Positions 15,223 to 23,385 of a stretch of DNA of 23,385 nt are shown here, piece after piece (positions within the stretch are counted from its first letter, which is position 1; every line of letters starts with the position of its first letter). The stretch lies in NCBI GenBank assembly GCA_964370765.1, contig CAYJKW010000028.1, positions 1-23,385 of the forward strand, given 5' to 3'. Position numbers and translations under genes: made by a program. This DNA is from CAYJBH01 sp964370765. Its GTDB lineage: Bacteria; Bacillota; Clostridia; Oscillospirales; Ruminococcaceae. The notes beneath the pieces were generated by a model that did not search any database, was not told the DNA's origin, and saw only the letters and a program-made list of their open reading frames with translations.

Positions 15223-16094
15223 TGAGTAATCTTATAAGAGCAATTTCAGCCGATGCAAGCGTAGTCGCATCGGTGATAGATAGTACTGCGCTTGTTTTTG
15301 AGATGGAGCAGCTACACAAAACATCGGCCGTAACCACCGCTGCACTTGGCAGACTTTGTACCGCAGCAGCACTTATGTCTGCCCAGCTAAAGGGAGAAAA
15401 AGAAAGTCTTACACTACGCCTTAACGGCAAAGGCCCCGCCGGAAGTGTGATAGCCGTTGGCGACTCTAAAGGCAACGTAAAAGGCTATATTTCCAACAGC
15501 AAGATAGAGCTACCATCAAATAAATACGGTAAGCTTGATGTTGGCGGTGCTGTAGGTACCGATGGATACCTTGATGTGCTTAGGGATAGCGGCACCGGTG
15601 AACCATATATAGGCCGTGTTCAGATTGTATCGGGCGAAATCGCCGAGGATGTAACGCACTACTACGCCACAAGCGAGCAAACCCCAACCGTTTGCGGGCT
15701 TGGCGTATTGGTAAACCCCGACCTAACGGTTAACTCGGCCGGAGGTTTTTTGGTGCAACTTCTCCCCTTTTGTGATGAGTCGGTAATAGAGGTAATCGAG
15801 AAAAACATAGAAAAACTACCTGCTGTATCCTCCCTTTTTCAGACACATACACCCATCCAGGTGGCAGAACTGCTGTTAGCAGGGCTTGACCCGCAGGAGT
15901 TGGACAGCACACAGGCAATATATCGTTGTGACTGCTCAAAAGCAAGGGTAGAAAAGGCTGTTATTAGTATTGGTACCGAGGGAATCGAATCACTTATAGC
16001 AGACGAAAAGCCCACCGTCGTGGAGTGCCATTTCTGCAATAAAAAATACACTTTTGATAAAAAAAATCTTACAGAACTATTAAAAAGTAGTTAA
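15222..16094 (+). CDS. hslO: Redox-regulated molecular chaperone Hsp33
   Basis: 290 residues from a GTG at 15222 (protein begins MSNLIRAISADASV). The N-terminal domain (1 to about 180) has RLNGKGPAGSVIAVGDSKGNVKGYISN, the conserved Hsp33 core. The C-terminal redox switch has all four zinc-binding cysteines: C236 and C238 (RCDCSKARVEKA) and C269 and C272 (ECHFCNKKY). Under oxidative stress these form disulphides, zinc is released and the protein holds unfolding proteins in the cytoplasm. The start is fixed by GGGAGGA six bases upstream; the GTG shares its first base with the stop of the FtsA-like gene (TAGTG). A weak hairpin follows at 16099-16135. Confidence 0.96.
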   Translation: MSNLIRAISADASVVASVIDSTALVFEMEQLHKTSAVTTAALGRLCTAAALMSAQLKGEKESLTLRLNGKGPAGSVIAVGDSKGNVKGYISNSKIELPSNKYGKLDVGGAVGTDGYLDVLRDSGTGEPYIGRVQIVSGEIAEDVTHYYATSEQTPTVCGLGVLVNPDLTVNSAGGFLVQLLPFCDESVIEVIEKNIEKLPAVSSLFQTHTPIQVAELLLAGLDPQELDSTQAIYRCDCSKARVEKAVISIGTEGIESLIADEKPTVVECHFCNKKYTFDKKNLTELLKSS

Positions 16095-16098
16095 CTAC

Positions 16099-16135
16099 CT
16101 AGATAGCAACTTGTTATTTTTGTAGCTATCCATAG
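16099..16135 (+). terminator. Weak hairpin downstream of hslO
   Basis: CTAGATAGC pairs with GCTATC-ca-TAG across a 17-base loop, followed by AATTTT only. A separate perfect 12-bp palindrome, GTAGTTAACTAC (16087-16098), covers the hslO stop codon. The operon probably ends here, but the structure is not a strong intrinsic terminator. Confidence 0.3.
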
Positions 16136-16186
16136 AATTTTAACGTAACATTATCTGTATTATTTATTTTAAATGTACGAATTTAC

Positions 16187-16215
16187 TTGCACAATGCTAA
16201 AATCAGTAGTAAAAT
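16187..16215 (+). promoter_or_regulatory. Promoter of the GGDEF gene
   Basis: TTGCAC (16187-16192), 17-base spacer, TAAAAT (16210-16215). The start codon at 16248 follows 33 bases later; AGGA at 16234-16237 is a weak, distant ribosome binding site (10-base spacing). Confidence 0.6.
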
Positions 16216-16247
16216 ATAAATATATAGTATATTAGGATTATTATTCT

Positions 16248-18167
16248 ATGCGAAAGTATATCATCTTAAGGTTAATAGTAGTAGGACTAATTGCTTCACT
16301 TCTTTTAGTGGTGGGCAGTGTTCTTTTACAACTTCGTACCGCAAACCAAGACAACAACAAAAACTCCATGCTACAGCTTGAACAGATATCATCTATACTT
16401 CAAAAAAATGAAGAAGACCTTGAAAATTTGCAACAGGAGGCATCGGAAGAATCTCTTCTAAATGCAAAGGCTGTATCCTATATCTTGCACAACAACCCTG
16501 ACTATATGAAAAGCATAGAACAGCTTTTTAGAATTGCATACCTACTGCAGATAGACGAAATACATATATTTGATACTACAGGCACGATAATACATGGTAA
16601 TATCCCAAGCTACATCGGTGTTGATATGTATTCCGGTGAACAGATTGGGTTCTTTTTGCCAATGTTGGATAATTATAAACTCGAACTGGTGCAGGATATT
16701 ACCCCTAACACGGCATCGGATATAGAGATGCAGTATACTGCTGTATGGGGTGAATCAAACGAGTACATTGTGCAGGTAGGGGTTAGGCCAACAAGGTTAA
16801 AAGAAGCCTTAAAGGAAACCGACATTGACTATATTCTTTCCCGTTTAGTACCGGCACCGGGTGAAATAATCTACGCAGTCGAAAAGAGCGATCATACGAT
16901 TATATCATCATCCGAACCTGATATGATCGGTATGGAGGCACAGGATATTCTAATAGGATATATAGAACCTACCGACGATGGAATGTTAAAATGCAATACA
17001 AAAATATTTGATCAATTGGGACAGAGTGCATTTATCGAAACTGATGATTATTTTATCGGACTAAATCGGACTAACAACTACATATACGGCGCCGCTTTCT
17101 CCAGTGCAGTTTTTATTATTGCAAGCGGATGCATCGTTGCAGCTTTAATCATACTTATCATCTATTTTATGCTTGACAGCATTGTTATAAAAAGAATGGT
17201 AAGCCTTAACGACGGAATGAAAAAGATTGCAAACGGCAATCTTGATTTCAAGATGAATGTTGGCGGTGTGCCGGAGTTTAAGGAGCTTAGCTCAAACGTA
17301 AATACAATGGTCGAGAATCTACTTGAACAAAGTGGCAGGCTATCAACAATATTCAAATATGTAGATATACCGATAGCAATCTATGAGTGCAGGCCGGACA
17401 GGGTAATTGCAACCGCAATGTTGGGGAATATATTGGAGCTATCAAAAGATAACTTCGAATATTATCTAAGGCACCCCGCCGAGTTTGTTAATTTTGTAGA
17501 TAGAATAATGTCTAACCCCTACCAAAATGAATCTGATGTATATAAATACGATGCAAAATCCGGTACTAGATACCTTGTAATAAAAAAATACAGTGAACAA
17601 CACTGCGACTGGGGTATAGTGCATGATGTCACACAAGAAATTAGAGAAAAACAAAGTATTAAGCAGGAAAGGGATATCGATTTCCTTACCGGAATCTATA
17701 ATAGACGTGCATTTTTAGAAAAGGTTGATCTGCTTATCCAGACCCCTAATACTATTAAGTCAGCAATTCTTGTTATGATGGACCTTGATAATCTTAAGTA
17801 TGTTAACGACACATGGGGGCACGCATACGGTGATGATTACATATGCAAAGCAGCAGAGGTTTTATCGTCATTTGATTACGAAAACAAGCTTGCAGCAAGG
17901 CTTAGTGGCGATGAATTTGTAATAATGCTGTACGGCACAGATAATGAACAGCAGTTAATAGAGCAGGTTAAGCTATTAGCACAGCGGTATAAAGAGGCAT
18001 ATATAAGCAATCCCGAAGGTGATAAATTCAGTATAAACATATCGGGTGGATACGCCCTATTCCCTAAACATTCCGAAAAATTTAGCGATGTTCTTCATCT
18101 TGCCGATCAGGCCATGTACGAGGTAAAAAGAACCGGCAAAGGCCGATTTGTCGGACATGTAGAATAG
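16248..18167 (+). CDS. Membrane-anchored diguanylate cyclase (extracellular sensor, HAMP, GGDEF)
   Basis: 639 residues. An N-terminal membrane helix (about 7-27) and a second one (about 281-308) enclose an extracellular sensor region of about 250 residues, beginning with a coiled-coil-like segment and resembling dCache/PAS-type sensors. A HAMP-like linker (about 309-362) includes GMKKIANGNLDFKM. A PAS-like region follows (about 365-465). The GGDEF domain (about 475-637) begins with DFLTGIYNRRAF and has the metal aspartate D512 (MDLDNLKYVND) and signature SGDEF at 553-557. The first G replaced by S is tolerated in many active cyclases. The RxxD inhibitory site before the signature is absent. 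It likely makes c-di-GMP from two GTP in response to an outside signal, possibly feeding the PilZ protein upstream. It has its own promoter. Confidence 0.93.
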   Translation: MRKYIILRLIVVGLIASLLLVVGSVLLQLRTANQDNNKNSMLQLEQISSILQKNEEDLENLQQEASEESLLNAKAVSYILHNNPDYMKSIEQLFRIAYLLQIDEIHIFDTTGTIIHGNIPSYIGVDMYSGEQIGFFLPMLDNYKLELVQDITPNTASDIEMQYTAVWGESNEYIVQVGVRPTRLKEALKETDIDYILSRLVPAPGEIIYAVEKSDHTIISSSEPDMIGMEAQDILIGYIEPTDDGMLKCNTKIFDQLGQSAFIETDDYFIGLNRTNNYIYGAAFSSAVFIIASGCIVAALIILIIYFMLDSIVIKRMVSLNDGMKKIANGNLDFKMNVGGVPEFKELSSNVNTMVENLLEQSGRLSTIFKYVDIPIAIYECRPDRVIATAMLGNILELSKDNFEYYLRHPAEFVNFVDRIMSNPYQNESDVYKYDAKSGTRYLVIKKYSEQHCDWGIVHDVTQEIREKQSIKQERDIDFLTGIYNRRAFLEKVDLLIQTPNTIKSAILVMMDLDNLKYVNDTWGHAYGDDYICKAAEVLSSFDYENKLAARLSGDEFVIMLYGTDNEQQLIEQVKLLAQRYKEAYISNPEGDKFSINISGGYALFPKHSEKFSDVLHLADQAMYEVKRTGKGRFVGHVE

Positions 18168-18170
18168 ATA

Positions 18171-18213
18171 AAAAAATACAGTGTAGCATCTTATATGCTA
18201 CACTGTATTTTTT
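18171..18213. terminator. Bidirectional intrinsic terminator between the GGDEF gene and the repeat surface protein
   Basis: Perfect 13-bp stem TACAGTGTAGCAT (18177-18189) / ATGCTACACTGTA (18195-18207) with a five-base loop, preceded by A6 and followed by T6. It works in both directions for these convergent genes. The T-run overlaps the stop codon of the minus-strand gene by two bases. Confidence 0.93.
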
Positions 18214-21200
18214 AGTTTAACAATATTCTACTGTTTAACTCTTCAACATCAAGTTCTGCTGTTACAAAATTAGGTCTGTTTGTGACATTCTTTCGTCTAA
18301 ACACTATCTCCACTATCGTCTGTACTATAAATATTATAGCAAACCAGATACTATATATATCGAATATAATCATCGGTTTAGTAAAATCCTGTGTTAGTAT
18401 TAGCAGTATAAACGCCAGTCCAAAAAGGAAGAATCCGGCAACGGCTGTTGAATTTCGCCTTACATATATCTCCTCGTTCTGCCTTTTGTAACTTTGTCGG
18501 TATACACTGTTTTTGCTTTTTTTACCACCTTGCGTAACTATATATACTATTGGCGAGATAACACTTAGTATTGTAATTATAAGGTCAAATAGGCTCCAGC
18601 CCCCCACCGGTTTAAAATCTCCGGCAGATGTTGGTACGCCATCCTCCACAAAGATAGTGGCTTCATACTCAACACCATCATAGATAATATTTAATGTATA
18701 CTCCCCATCTTCGAGTGTTGAAAAAAAGTCCGGATTAATATCTATATAGCCATCCGGTCCTATGTTGATATGCGAGTTATCGACCGGCGCTCCGTCTATC
18801 GTTACGTTGTCCGGTGGACCGCCTGACCCCCCCGGAGGTATGGTAATTCCGCCACCCGGTGTAATCTCAGGTCTAAAATCATCATCGTCGTCATCGGTCG
18901 TAGTCACCGAGGATGATGACACCGACGAAGAGCTTACAGAAGATGATGCCTGTGAACTACTTGCCGCCTGTGAACTACTGCTAGAAGATGATGATTCATC
19001 ATCAGGATCGGTGGTTTCATCCGGTGGTAGCGTAGTTGTTGTCGATGAGCTACTTGATGAAGCTGTTGAACTGCTTGATACAGCCGTGGACGAACTAGTC
19101 GCAGGTGGTTGTACAACAGCTGTAGTTACGGTTACTACAGCAGTATCTTCTGCCTGTATATCCGAAAGCACTCCGGCCGGTACCGACTCAAAGTTATGGG
19201 TTGCAGTAGCGTTTGCAGTGTAGCTAACTGCACCAAGTGCCGAGGTATCCGGAGTATAGGTAACCGAAGTTTCCCCTGTTATCGTTTTATGGTTTTTCTC
19301 CCAGCTATGAGAAAGGGATGAGTCCACCTTATTATACGCTGTTAAGAATGTCCAGATGGAATTAGCGGTTGCGCTAGCATTAAGTGGTGTTGCAGCAGCA
19401 TTTTGAACGTAGGTTGCATCCTTAATGTCTATAGTAAGCGCATTATCACCACGATATATACGCGAGGCAACATTGCTTTTACCTGGGTTATTTCCTGTTT
19501 CTATACTTTGATCAAGTGTGGGTTTCTTTGTAATGATATAGCCGTTATTTACAAACTCCGCTCCGCTGATCTCGGTTGCAATAAGGTTTGCGTTATCCGG
19601 TATATACAATTCCTCTCCGGCATCGATGGAAAGATTTTTTGTTGTCTCTAGCGGAAGTGTTACCTCACCACGTATCTGCCAGTGGTCATAACTCCAACCG
19701 GTTTGCCTATCCTGACGTAATATATTATCGATAGAGGAATCAATATCGTCTACCGAAACCTTTGGTGTAACACCCACAATCTTTGCTACCGGAGTTGATG
19801 GGTTTTCTATTACTATTGTAGTACTGCCTGTCTTGCTTGTATAAGGGGCAGTATCATGCAGTTGTTGGTAAACCGTGCCGCTAAAGTTAGCGTCATCATT
19901 TATGTAAACAAACAGGTTTGCATTAAGCCTTGAGTAGGTTGCATTGTTCTGCCTTCTGGATGCACCTGTTGCTACCACATCAGCACCGACTGTACCATCT
20001 ATTAGCATTATCTGAATATCAGCGGTTTCACTATATGGGTGAATTGTCATGCTACCATCTACCGAAAGACCTGCAATGCTATACAGCTCTGATCCGCCGA
20101 TAACCGACCCTGTAATGTTTCCACCTGTAATATTTATAGTCACATCTTTATAGCTTAAAATTCCTGTGCGGCTAAAGGACGCTTCATCAACGTAACTTAC
20201 CTTTCCTCCACCATACACCGTACCATCAATATTACCACCCGAAATCGATATAATAATATTTCCGTTGTCTGCTATAGGATAGCCTGTACTATCGACACCC
20301 ACCATAGTAGAAATATTACCTGCGCCGTATACATTACCGATGATTTTTCCATCTGTTATAGTTACAGATATGTTACCCTCTACACTGTTACGCTGGCCTG
20401 CACCAAACATATCCCCGACTATAGTTCCACCGCTTACATTAACACGGCTATCACCCTGTATCCTGTCAATATCTCCGCCGCCATAAACATTCCCGCCTAC
20501 AGTTCCACCCTGCATATTTACCGTAGTGTTTCCGATTATAGTGCTTTGTGATGTTCTAACTGCATCTATACCTACAGCGTTTCCACCGTATACATTTTTT
20601 TTGATACTGGCTGTGCCTGCAATTGTAACGACTATATCAGCATTAATAGTATTGTTATTTCCCCCTCCATAAACGTTTGACGAAAGCTCAGTTGGGATAG
20701 TGGTGCTTAAGGATTCCACCTTAGCTGTACCATTAATCGAAACATTTATACTGCTTTTAGATGCATTAGCAACCAAAGTTGCAGGGGCACTAACCGCTCC
20801 GGTATATCCGATAAAGTTGTTATCGGCACCACCACCATACACTGTCTCGATTGTACCTGCGGTGATAGTAACATTTATACTGCCTCCTACAACCGAATCA
20901 TAGGCATTAGCGCCCCTAACATTTTTTATTGTAGGCGCGGCACCATTCTCGTCCCCTATACTAACTGTAATATCACCCTTTATCTCTGCATTGTTATTTC
21001 CGCCACCGTAAATCTCGTTAATAGTACTGCTACCACGCACATTTACAACGGCGCCCTTATTTACAACAGAGTTGTTAAATCCACCACCAAAAGCAGTTGT
21101 AATCTGTGGAGAACCACTTATAGTAAGATTGGAATTACCGTTTACCTGTGAGTCTAAACCTCCGGCTCCAAATGCGGCGTCTGCCTGTACACTGCCACTT

Positions 21201-21856
21201 ATAGTAAGCACCGTGTCACCTGCTACCGTCGCCCCATATCCACCGCCAAAGATATTACCAAAACTACTGTTCCCACTTACATTCACTATAGCATTTGCAT
21301 TAACATTGCTATCGGCTGAATCGATGGCCGCTCCGCCACCATAGACCTCCTGTACACTACCGCCGGTAATATTAACCATGGTGTTTGTGGCAACTGTAGT
21401 TACTGCTCCGGCTCCGGTTGCAAAACCACCACCGTATATCGTATGTACCTCTCCGCCACTCATTACAATACTGGTGCTTTGTACAGTTGTACTGCCGGAA
21501 GTGCTATTGGCATGTCCTCCACCAACAACTATCAGCGACGAGTAATCCGTCGCATATTCATTATCTAAAAACATAATTCCGGTGGAAGACGCAAGAATAT
21601 ATTTTTTGTTGCTACCATCCATGTAATATATCGACGTACTCCCGGCACTACCGCCGATTGTAAGTTCATTTCCGTTTGCAATTAAGTAACTCTTAATAGC
21701 GCCCTCCGAGTCTACAATGGTAATTAACTCCGGTGCAGGCAACGGTGAACGAGCAAGCGGTGATGTACCATATACATTTATAGCTAAAACTGCTAAAAGT
21801 ATCGTTAGTATACAAACTACCGGTACGACAAAAAAGTTATGACGTCTTGTTAACAT
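18212..21856 (-). CDS. Large repeat surface protein with YGGG repeats, Ser/Thr/Asp stalk and C-terminal membrane anchor
   Basis: 1214 residues. A signal peptide or anchor helix is at about 9-30. From about 110 to 590 there are about 15 units of roughly 26-28 residues (some longer), each with a beta strand such as xVxISGG, a short turn and a Y/F-G-G-G (or G-A-G) motif; I infer a beta-solenoid. A non-repeat region (about 600-910) follows, then a Ser/Thr/Asp-rich low-complexity stalk (about 915-995), Gly/Pro linker, a small Ig-like domain (LEDGEYTLNIIYDGVEYEAT), and three membrane helices (about 1086-1108, 1135-1155, 1163-1187) before a cytoplasmic tail. No LPxTG motif is present. An adhesin or surface scaffold is the inferred role. 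The ATG at 21856 has GAGGAG four bases upstream; promoter at 21889-21917. Confidence 0.85.
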   Translation of the reverse strand: MLTRRHNFFVVPVVCILTILLAVLAINVYGTSPLARSPLPAPELITIVDSEGAIKSYLIANGNELTIGGSAGSTSIYYMDGSNKKYILASSTGIMFLDNEYATDYSSLIVVGGGHANSTSGSTTVQSTSIVMSGGEVHTIYGGGFATGAGAVTTVATNTMVNITGGSVQEVYGGGAAIDSADSNVNANAIVNVSGNSSFGNIFGGGYGATVAGDTVLTISGSVQADAAFGAGGLDSQVNGNSNLTISGSPQITTAFGGGFNNSVVNKGAVVNVRGSSTINEIYGGGNNNAEIKGDITVSIGDENGAAPTIKNVRGANAYDSVVGGSINVTITAGTIETVYGGGADNNFIGYTGAVSAPATLVANASKSSINVSINGTAKVESLSTTIPTELSSNVYGGGNNNTINADIVVTIAGTASIKKNVYGGNAVGIDAVRTSQSTIIGNTTVNMQGGTVGGNVYGGGDIDRIQGDSRVNVSGGTIVGDMFGAGQRNSVEGNISVTITDGKIIGNVYGAGNISTMVGVDSTGYPIADNGNIIISISGGNIDGTVYGGGKVSYVDEASFSRTGILSYKDVTINITGGNITGSVIGGSELYSIAGLSVDGSMTIHPYSETADIQIMLIDGTVGADVVATGASRRQNNATYSRLNANLFVYINDDANFSGTVYQQLHDTAPYTSKTGSTTIVIENPSTPVAKIVGVTPKVSVDDIDSSIDNILRQDRQTGWSYDHWQIRGEVTLPLETTKNLSIDAGEELYIPDNANLIATEISGAEFVNNGYIITKKPTLDQSIETGNNPGKSNVASRIYRGDNALTIDIKDATYVQNAAATPLNASATANSIWTFLTAYNKVDSSLSHSWEKNHKTITGETSVTYTPDTSALGAVSYTANATATHNFESVPAGVLSDIQAEDTAVVTVTTAVVQPPATSSSTAVSSSSTASSSSSSTTTTLPPDETTDPDDESSSSSSSSQAASSSQASSSVSSSSVSSSSVTTTDDDDDDFRPEITPGGGITIPPGGSGGPPDNVTIDGAPVDNSHINIGPDGYIDINPDFFSTLEDGEYTLNIIYDGVEYEATIFVEDGVPTSAGDFKPVGGWSLFDLIITILSVISPIVYIVTQGGKKSKNSVYRQSYKRQNEEIYVRRNSTAVAGFFLFGLAFILLILTQDFTKPMIIFDIYSIWFAIIFIVQTIVEIVFRRKNVTNRPNFVTAELDVEELNSRILLN
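18880..19120 (-). repeat. Low-complexity Ser/Thr/Asp coding stretch
   Basis: Encodes runs of serine (mixed TCA/TCG/AGC/TCT-type codons), threonine and six consecutive aspartates. The codons are mixed, so the DNA is not a simple microsatellite. It is typical of extended, possibly glycosylated, cell-wall-spanning stalks. Confidence 0.7.
20085..21535 (-). repeat. About 15 degenerate tandem units encoding Y/F-GGG motifs
   Basis: On the plus strand the complement of the YGGG codons recurs near 20090, 20206, 20318, 20399, 20476, 20583, 20661, 20831, 21000, 21086, 21168, 21240, 21331, 21427 and 21509. The usual spacing is 72-116 bases; the two ~170-base intervals each hold a divergent unit. The units differ at the DNA level, so this is an old protein repeat rather than a recent duplication. 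Confidence 0.8.
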
Positions 21857-21888
21857 CTATCTCCTCAACTAAGTTTACAGTCAGTTTA

Positions 21889-21917
21889 ATTATACAATAA
21901 AAATACAAAAATAACAA
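21889..21917 (-). promoter_or_regulatory. Promoter of the repeat surface protein gene
   Basis: Minus strand: TTGTTA (21917-21912), 17-base spacer, perfect TATAAT (21894-21889). The ATG lies 32 bases downstream with GAGGAG at 21866-21861. Confidence 0.6.
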
Positions 21918-22083
21918 TAACATACACAAAAAATGCACACTTAATTTTCTTGTAATTTTGTGACAACCGATAATATATAAAGGTAGATTTTATATCTATG
22001 TTACAAAAATTCTTAAACATTTAATAAACGAAAAACCTTTTATATAATCAACAAAAAACAAGCTAATTAATAGTTAATCTGCT

Positions 22084-22109
22084 AAATTGTTAATCAGCTG
22101 AAACAATTT
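22084..22109 (+). promoter_or_regulatory. Inverted repeat upstream of the nhaC promoter (possible operator)
   Basis: AAATTGTT (22084-22091) and its exact complement AACAATTT (22102-22109) are separated by ten bases that contain the 8-bp palindrome TCAGCTGA. It ends 22 bases before the -35 box, a position that suits an activator. Confidence 0.4.
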
Positions 22110-22131
22110 CAAACATTTTCACAAAAAAGCA

Positions 22132-22159
22132 TTGACAAAATTGATAATCTATGTATAAT
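22132..22159 (+). promoter_or_regulatory. Strong sigma-A promoter of nhaC
   Basis: Perfect TTGACA (22132-22137), 16-base spacer, perfect TATAAT (22154-22159). The start codon at 22202 has GGAGAAAGG at 22184-22192, nine bases upstream. The leader is only about 35 bases. Confidence 0.88.
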
Positions 22160-22201
22160 TAATCTCATTAGTTAAATTTTTTTGGAGAAAGGTGTTTAAT
22201 T

Positions 22202-23385
22202 ATGGCAGAAAAAAAAGCAAAGACCCCAAGAAAGCCTAGCTTTGCCGAAGCAGTAATACCAATGTTATTTATGGTAGCTGCACTTGGACTAGGTACCGGA
22301 ATCATGAAATGGCCGATCGAGCTAGTACTTTTACTATCGGCATTCTTTGCAGGCGGCGTTGCATATCTTCGTTTAGGCTACAGCTACAACGAACTACAAA
22401 AAATGATAGTTCAAAAGGTTTCCACAATCATGGTATCTATCCTTATCGTCTGGGTAGTTGCATACCTAACAGCATCCTTTATGTTTGCCGGCACCCTTCC
22501 CATGATAGTTTACTACGGCATTCAGCTTGTTAGCCCATCCATGATGTATGTTGTAGCATTCATCAGTACAGCACTTGTTTCTATAACCGTAGGTACATCC
22601 TGGGGTTCTGCAGCTACCGTTGGTGTTGCAATGATGGGTGTTGCACAGGGACTTGATGCTAACCTTGCAATCACAGCAGCCGCAGTTGTTGGTGGTGCAT
22701 ACTTCGGTGATAAGATGTCACCTATGTCCGATACAACCAACCTTGCATCTGCAATATCCGGTATCGACCTATACGAGCATATCAGAAATATGTTCTGGAC
22801 AACAGTTCCATCCGCTATAATTGCACTTATCGTTTACGTAGTGCTTGGCATGGGTAATGATGGTAATGCAACATCCGACGAAATCACAACCATGGTTACA
22901 CAGCTTGGCGAACTTTACAACTTTAACATTATAACATTGCTACCGATTGTTATCGTTCTGGGTGGTGCAATCATAAAGATGCCTACACTACCTACCATGT
23001 TGTTTGCAGGCTTTGTTGCACTACTTATCGGTGTATTCGGCAACGGATTTGCACTACTTGATGGTCTAAGCGCACTAAATAACGGCTTTAAAATTGAGAT
23101 GACAGGCGCAACAGCAGATGATGTACTACCAAAAATTGTATCGCTACTACAGCGTGGCGGTTTAAAATCTCAGGGTAGCTTCCTAACATTCATCTTCTCT
23201 GCAATGGCATTTGCAGGTATCGTAAGTGGAACAGGCATGCTTGACAGAGCACTTTCTGCAATCGCATCCAGAATCAAATCTGTACCGGCAGCAGTATTTG
23301 CAGTTATCGTATCCTGCTTCGGCGCAGCTGCAATGACAGGTTCCGGCGGTCTTACAATCGTTCTTCCCGGCGAACTTTTCCGCAA
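22202..23385 (+). CDS. nhaC: NhaC-family Na+/H+ antiporter (3' end cut by window edge)
   Basis: Partial: about 394 codons from the ATG at 22202 run open to the right edge. A short basic cytoplasmic start (MAEKKAKTPRKPSF) is followed by many membrane helices. Family hallmarks are SITVGTSWGSAATVGVAMMG and VVGGAYFGDKMSPMSDTTNLA, the conserved NhaC/ion-transporter segment with acidic and Thr/Ser residues likely lining the ion path, and in the second half GSFLTFIFSAMAFAGIVSGTGML and AAAMTGSGGLTIVLPGELF. NhaC exchanges sodium for protons at the cell membrane; some relatives exchange malate and lactate (MleN), which cannot be excluded. NhaC proteins usually have about 450-500 residues, so most of the gene is visible. 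It has the strongest promoter in the window. Confidence 0.92.
   Translation, partial: MAEKKAKTPRKPSFAEAVIPMLFMVAALGLGTGIMKWPIELVLLLSAFFAGGVAYLRLGYSYNELQKMIVQKVSTIMVSILIVWVVAYLTASFMFAGTLPMIVYYGIQLVSPSMMYVVAFISTALVSITVGTSWGSAATVGVAMMGVAQGLDANLAITAAAVVGGAYFGDKMSPMSDTTNLASAISGIDLYEHIRNMFWTTVPSAIIALIVYVVLGMGNDGNATSDEITTMVTQLGELYNFNIITLLPIVIVLGGAIIKMPTLPTMLFAGFVALLIGVFGNGFALLDGLSALNNGFKIEMTGATADDVLPKIVSLLQRGGLKSQGSFLTFIFSAMAFAGIVSGTGMLDRALSAIASRIKSVPAAVFAVIVSCFGAAAMTGSGGLTIVLPGELFR

Larger units (their letters stand above)
21857..22201. other. Long AT-rich divergent intergenic region
   Basis: 345 bases between the surface protein gene and nhaC. It holds the promoters of both genes and an inverted repeat at 22084-22109. 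I see no open reading frame, RNA gene or riboswitch fold in the rest (about 21920-22080). Confidence 0.7.

Noticed and set aside
18880..19120. Phase-variable microsatellite in the Ser/Asp stretch
   Set aside because: Codons are mixed and the tracts are triplets, so slippage would not shift the frame.
18762..19223. 153-codon plus-strand open frame rich in Asp, Glu, Ser and Val
   Set aside because: It is the complement of the low-complexity stalk of the surface protein; such repeats give open frames on the other strand by composition alone.
20085..21535. Regular repeats that might be a CRISPR array
   Set aside because: Units are degenerate, vary in length and encode a continuous protein frame; there are no identical direct repeats with spacers.
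21920..22201. Riboswitch in the nhaC leader
   Set aside because: The likely transcript start leaves only about 35 bases before the start codon, too short for an aptamer and switch.

Overview
The window looks like part of a low-to-moderate GC Firmicutes chromosome, most likely an endospore-forming, motile member of the Clostridia. The main clues are a yabP-yabQ-divIC sporulation/division cluster, Firmicutes-style genes (long-form hpf, a YpsC/RlmL-like methyltransferase, ylqH-like FlhB fragment, hslO), AGGAGG-like ribosome binding sites and sigma-A type promoters. Two runs of ten Ns (11228-11237, 14494-14503) mark assembly gaps, so this is a draft or metagenomic assembly. Each gap cuts one gene into two pieces that lie in different frames, and both genes are described here as single genes.

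Layout. (1) 1-2830, minus strand: hpf, an rRNA-type methyltransferase and a cation diffusion facilitator that runs off the left edge, probably one operon. (2) 2930-5172, minus strand: yabP, yabQ, divIC and an amidohydrolase, tightly packed, with a long out-of-frame yabQ/divIC overlap. (3) 5287-6381, plus strand: a site-2-protease-like membrane metallopeptidase behind a clear sigma-A promoter; its 3' end overlaps cheB tail to tail. (4) 6366-10365, minus strand: cheA-cheW-cheR-cheB chemotaxis operon. (5) 10543-16094, plus strand, divergent from cheA: a FliK/YlqG-like protein, a FlhB C-domain protein, a PilZ protein, an FtsA-like actin-fold ATPase with an unusual C-terminal extension, and hslO. 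(6) 16248-18167, plus strand: a membrane GGDEF protein, ending in a bidirectional terminator shared with (7) 18212-21856, minus strand: a 1214-residue surface protein with about 15 YGGG-type repeats, a Ser/Thr/Asp stalk and three C-terminal membrane helices. (8) 22202 to the right edge: nhaC behind a near-consensus promoter.

How the genes fit together. The centre combines chemosensory signalling (cheAWRB), a PilZ c-di-GMP receptor, a probable c-di-GMP synthase, and two proteins related to the flagellar export switch and hook-length control. This suggests a locus dealing with motility, export or surface behaviour, but no flagellar structural gene, pilus gene or cheY is visible. The most unusual element is the co-oriented set FliK-like / FlhB-C-like / PilZ / FtsA-like; its joint function is inference only. 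No tRNA, rRNA, CRISPR, insertion sequence or phage gene was seen.
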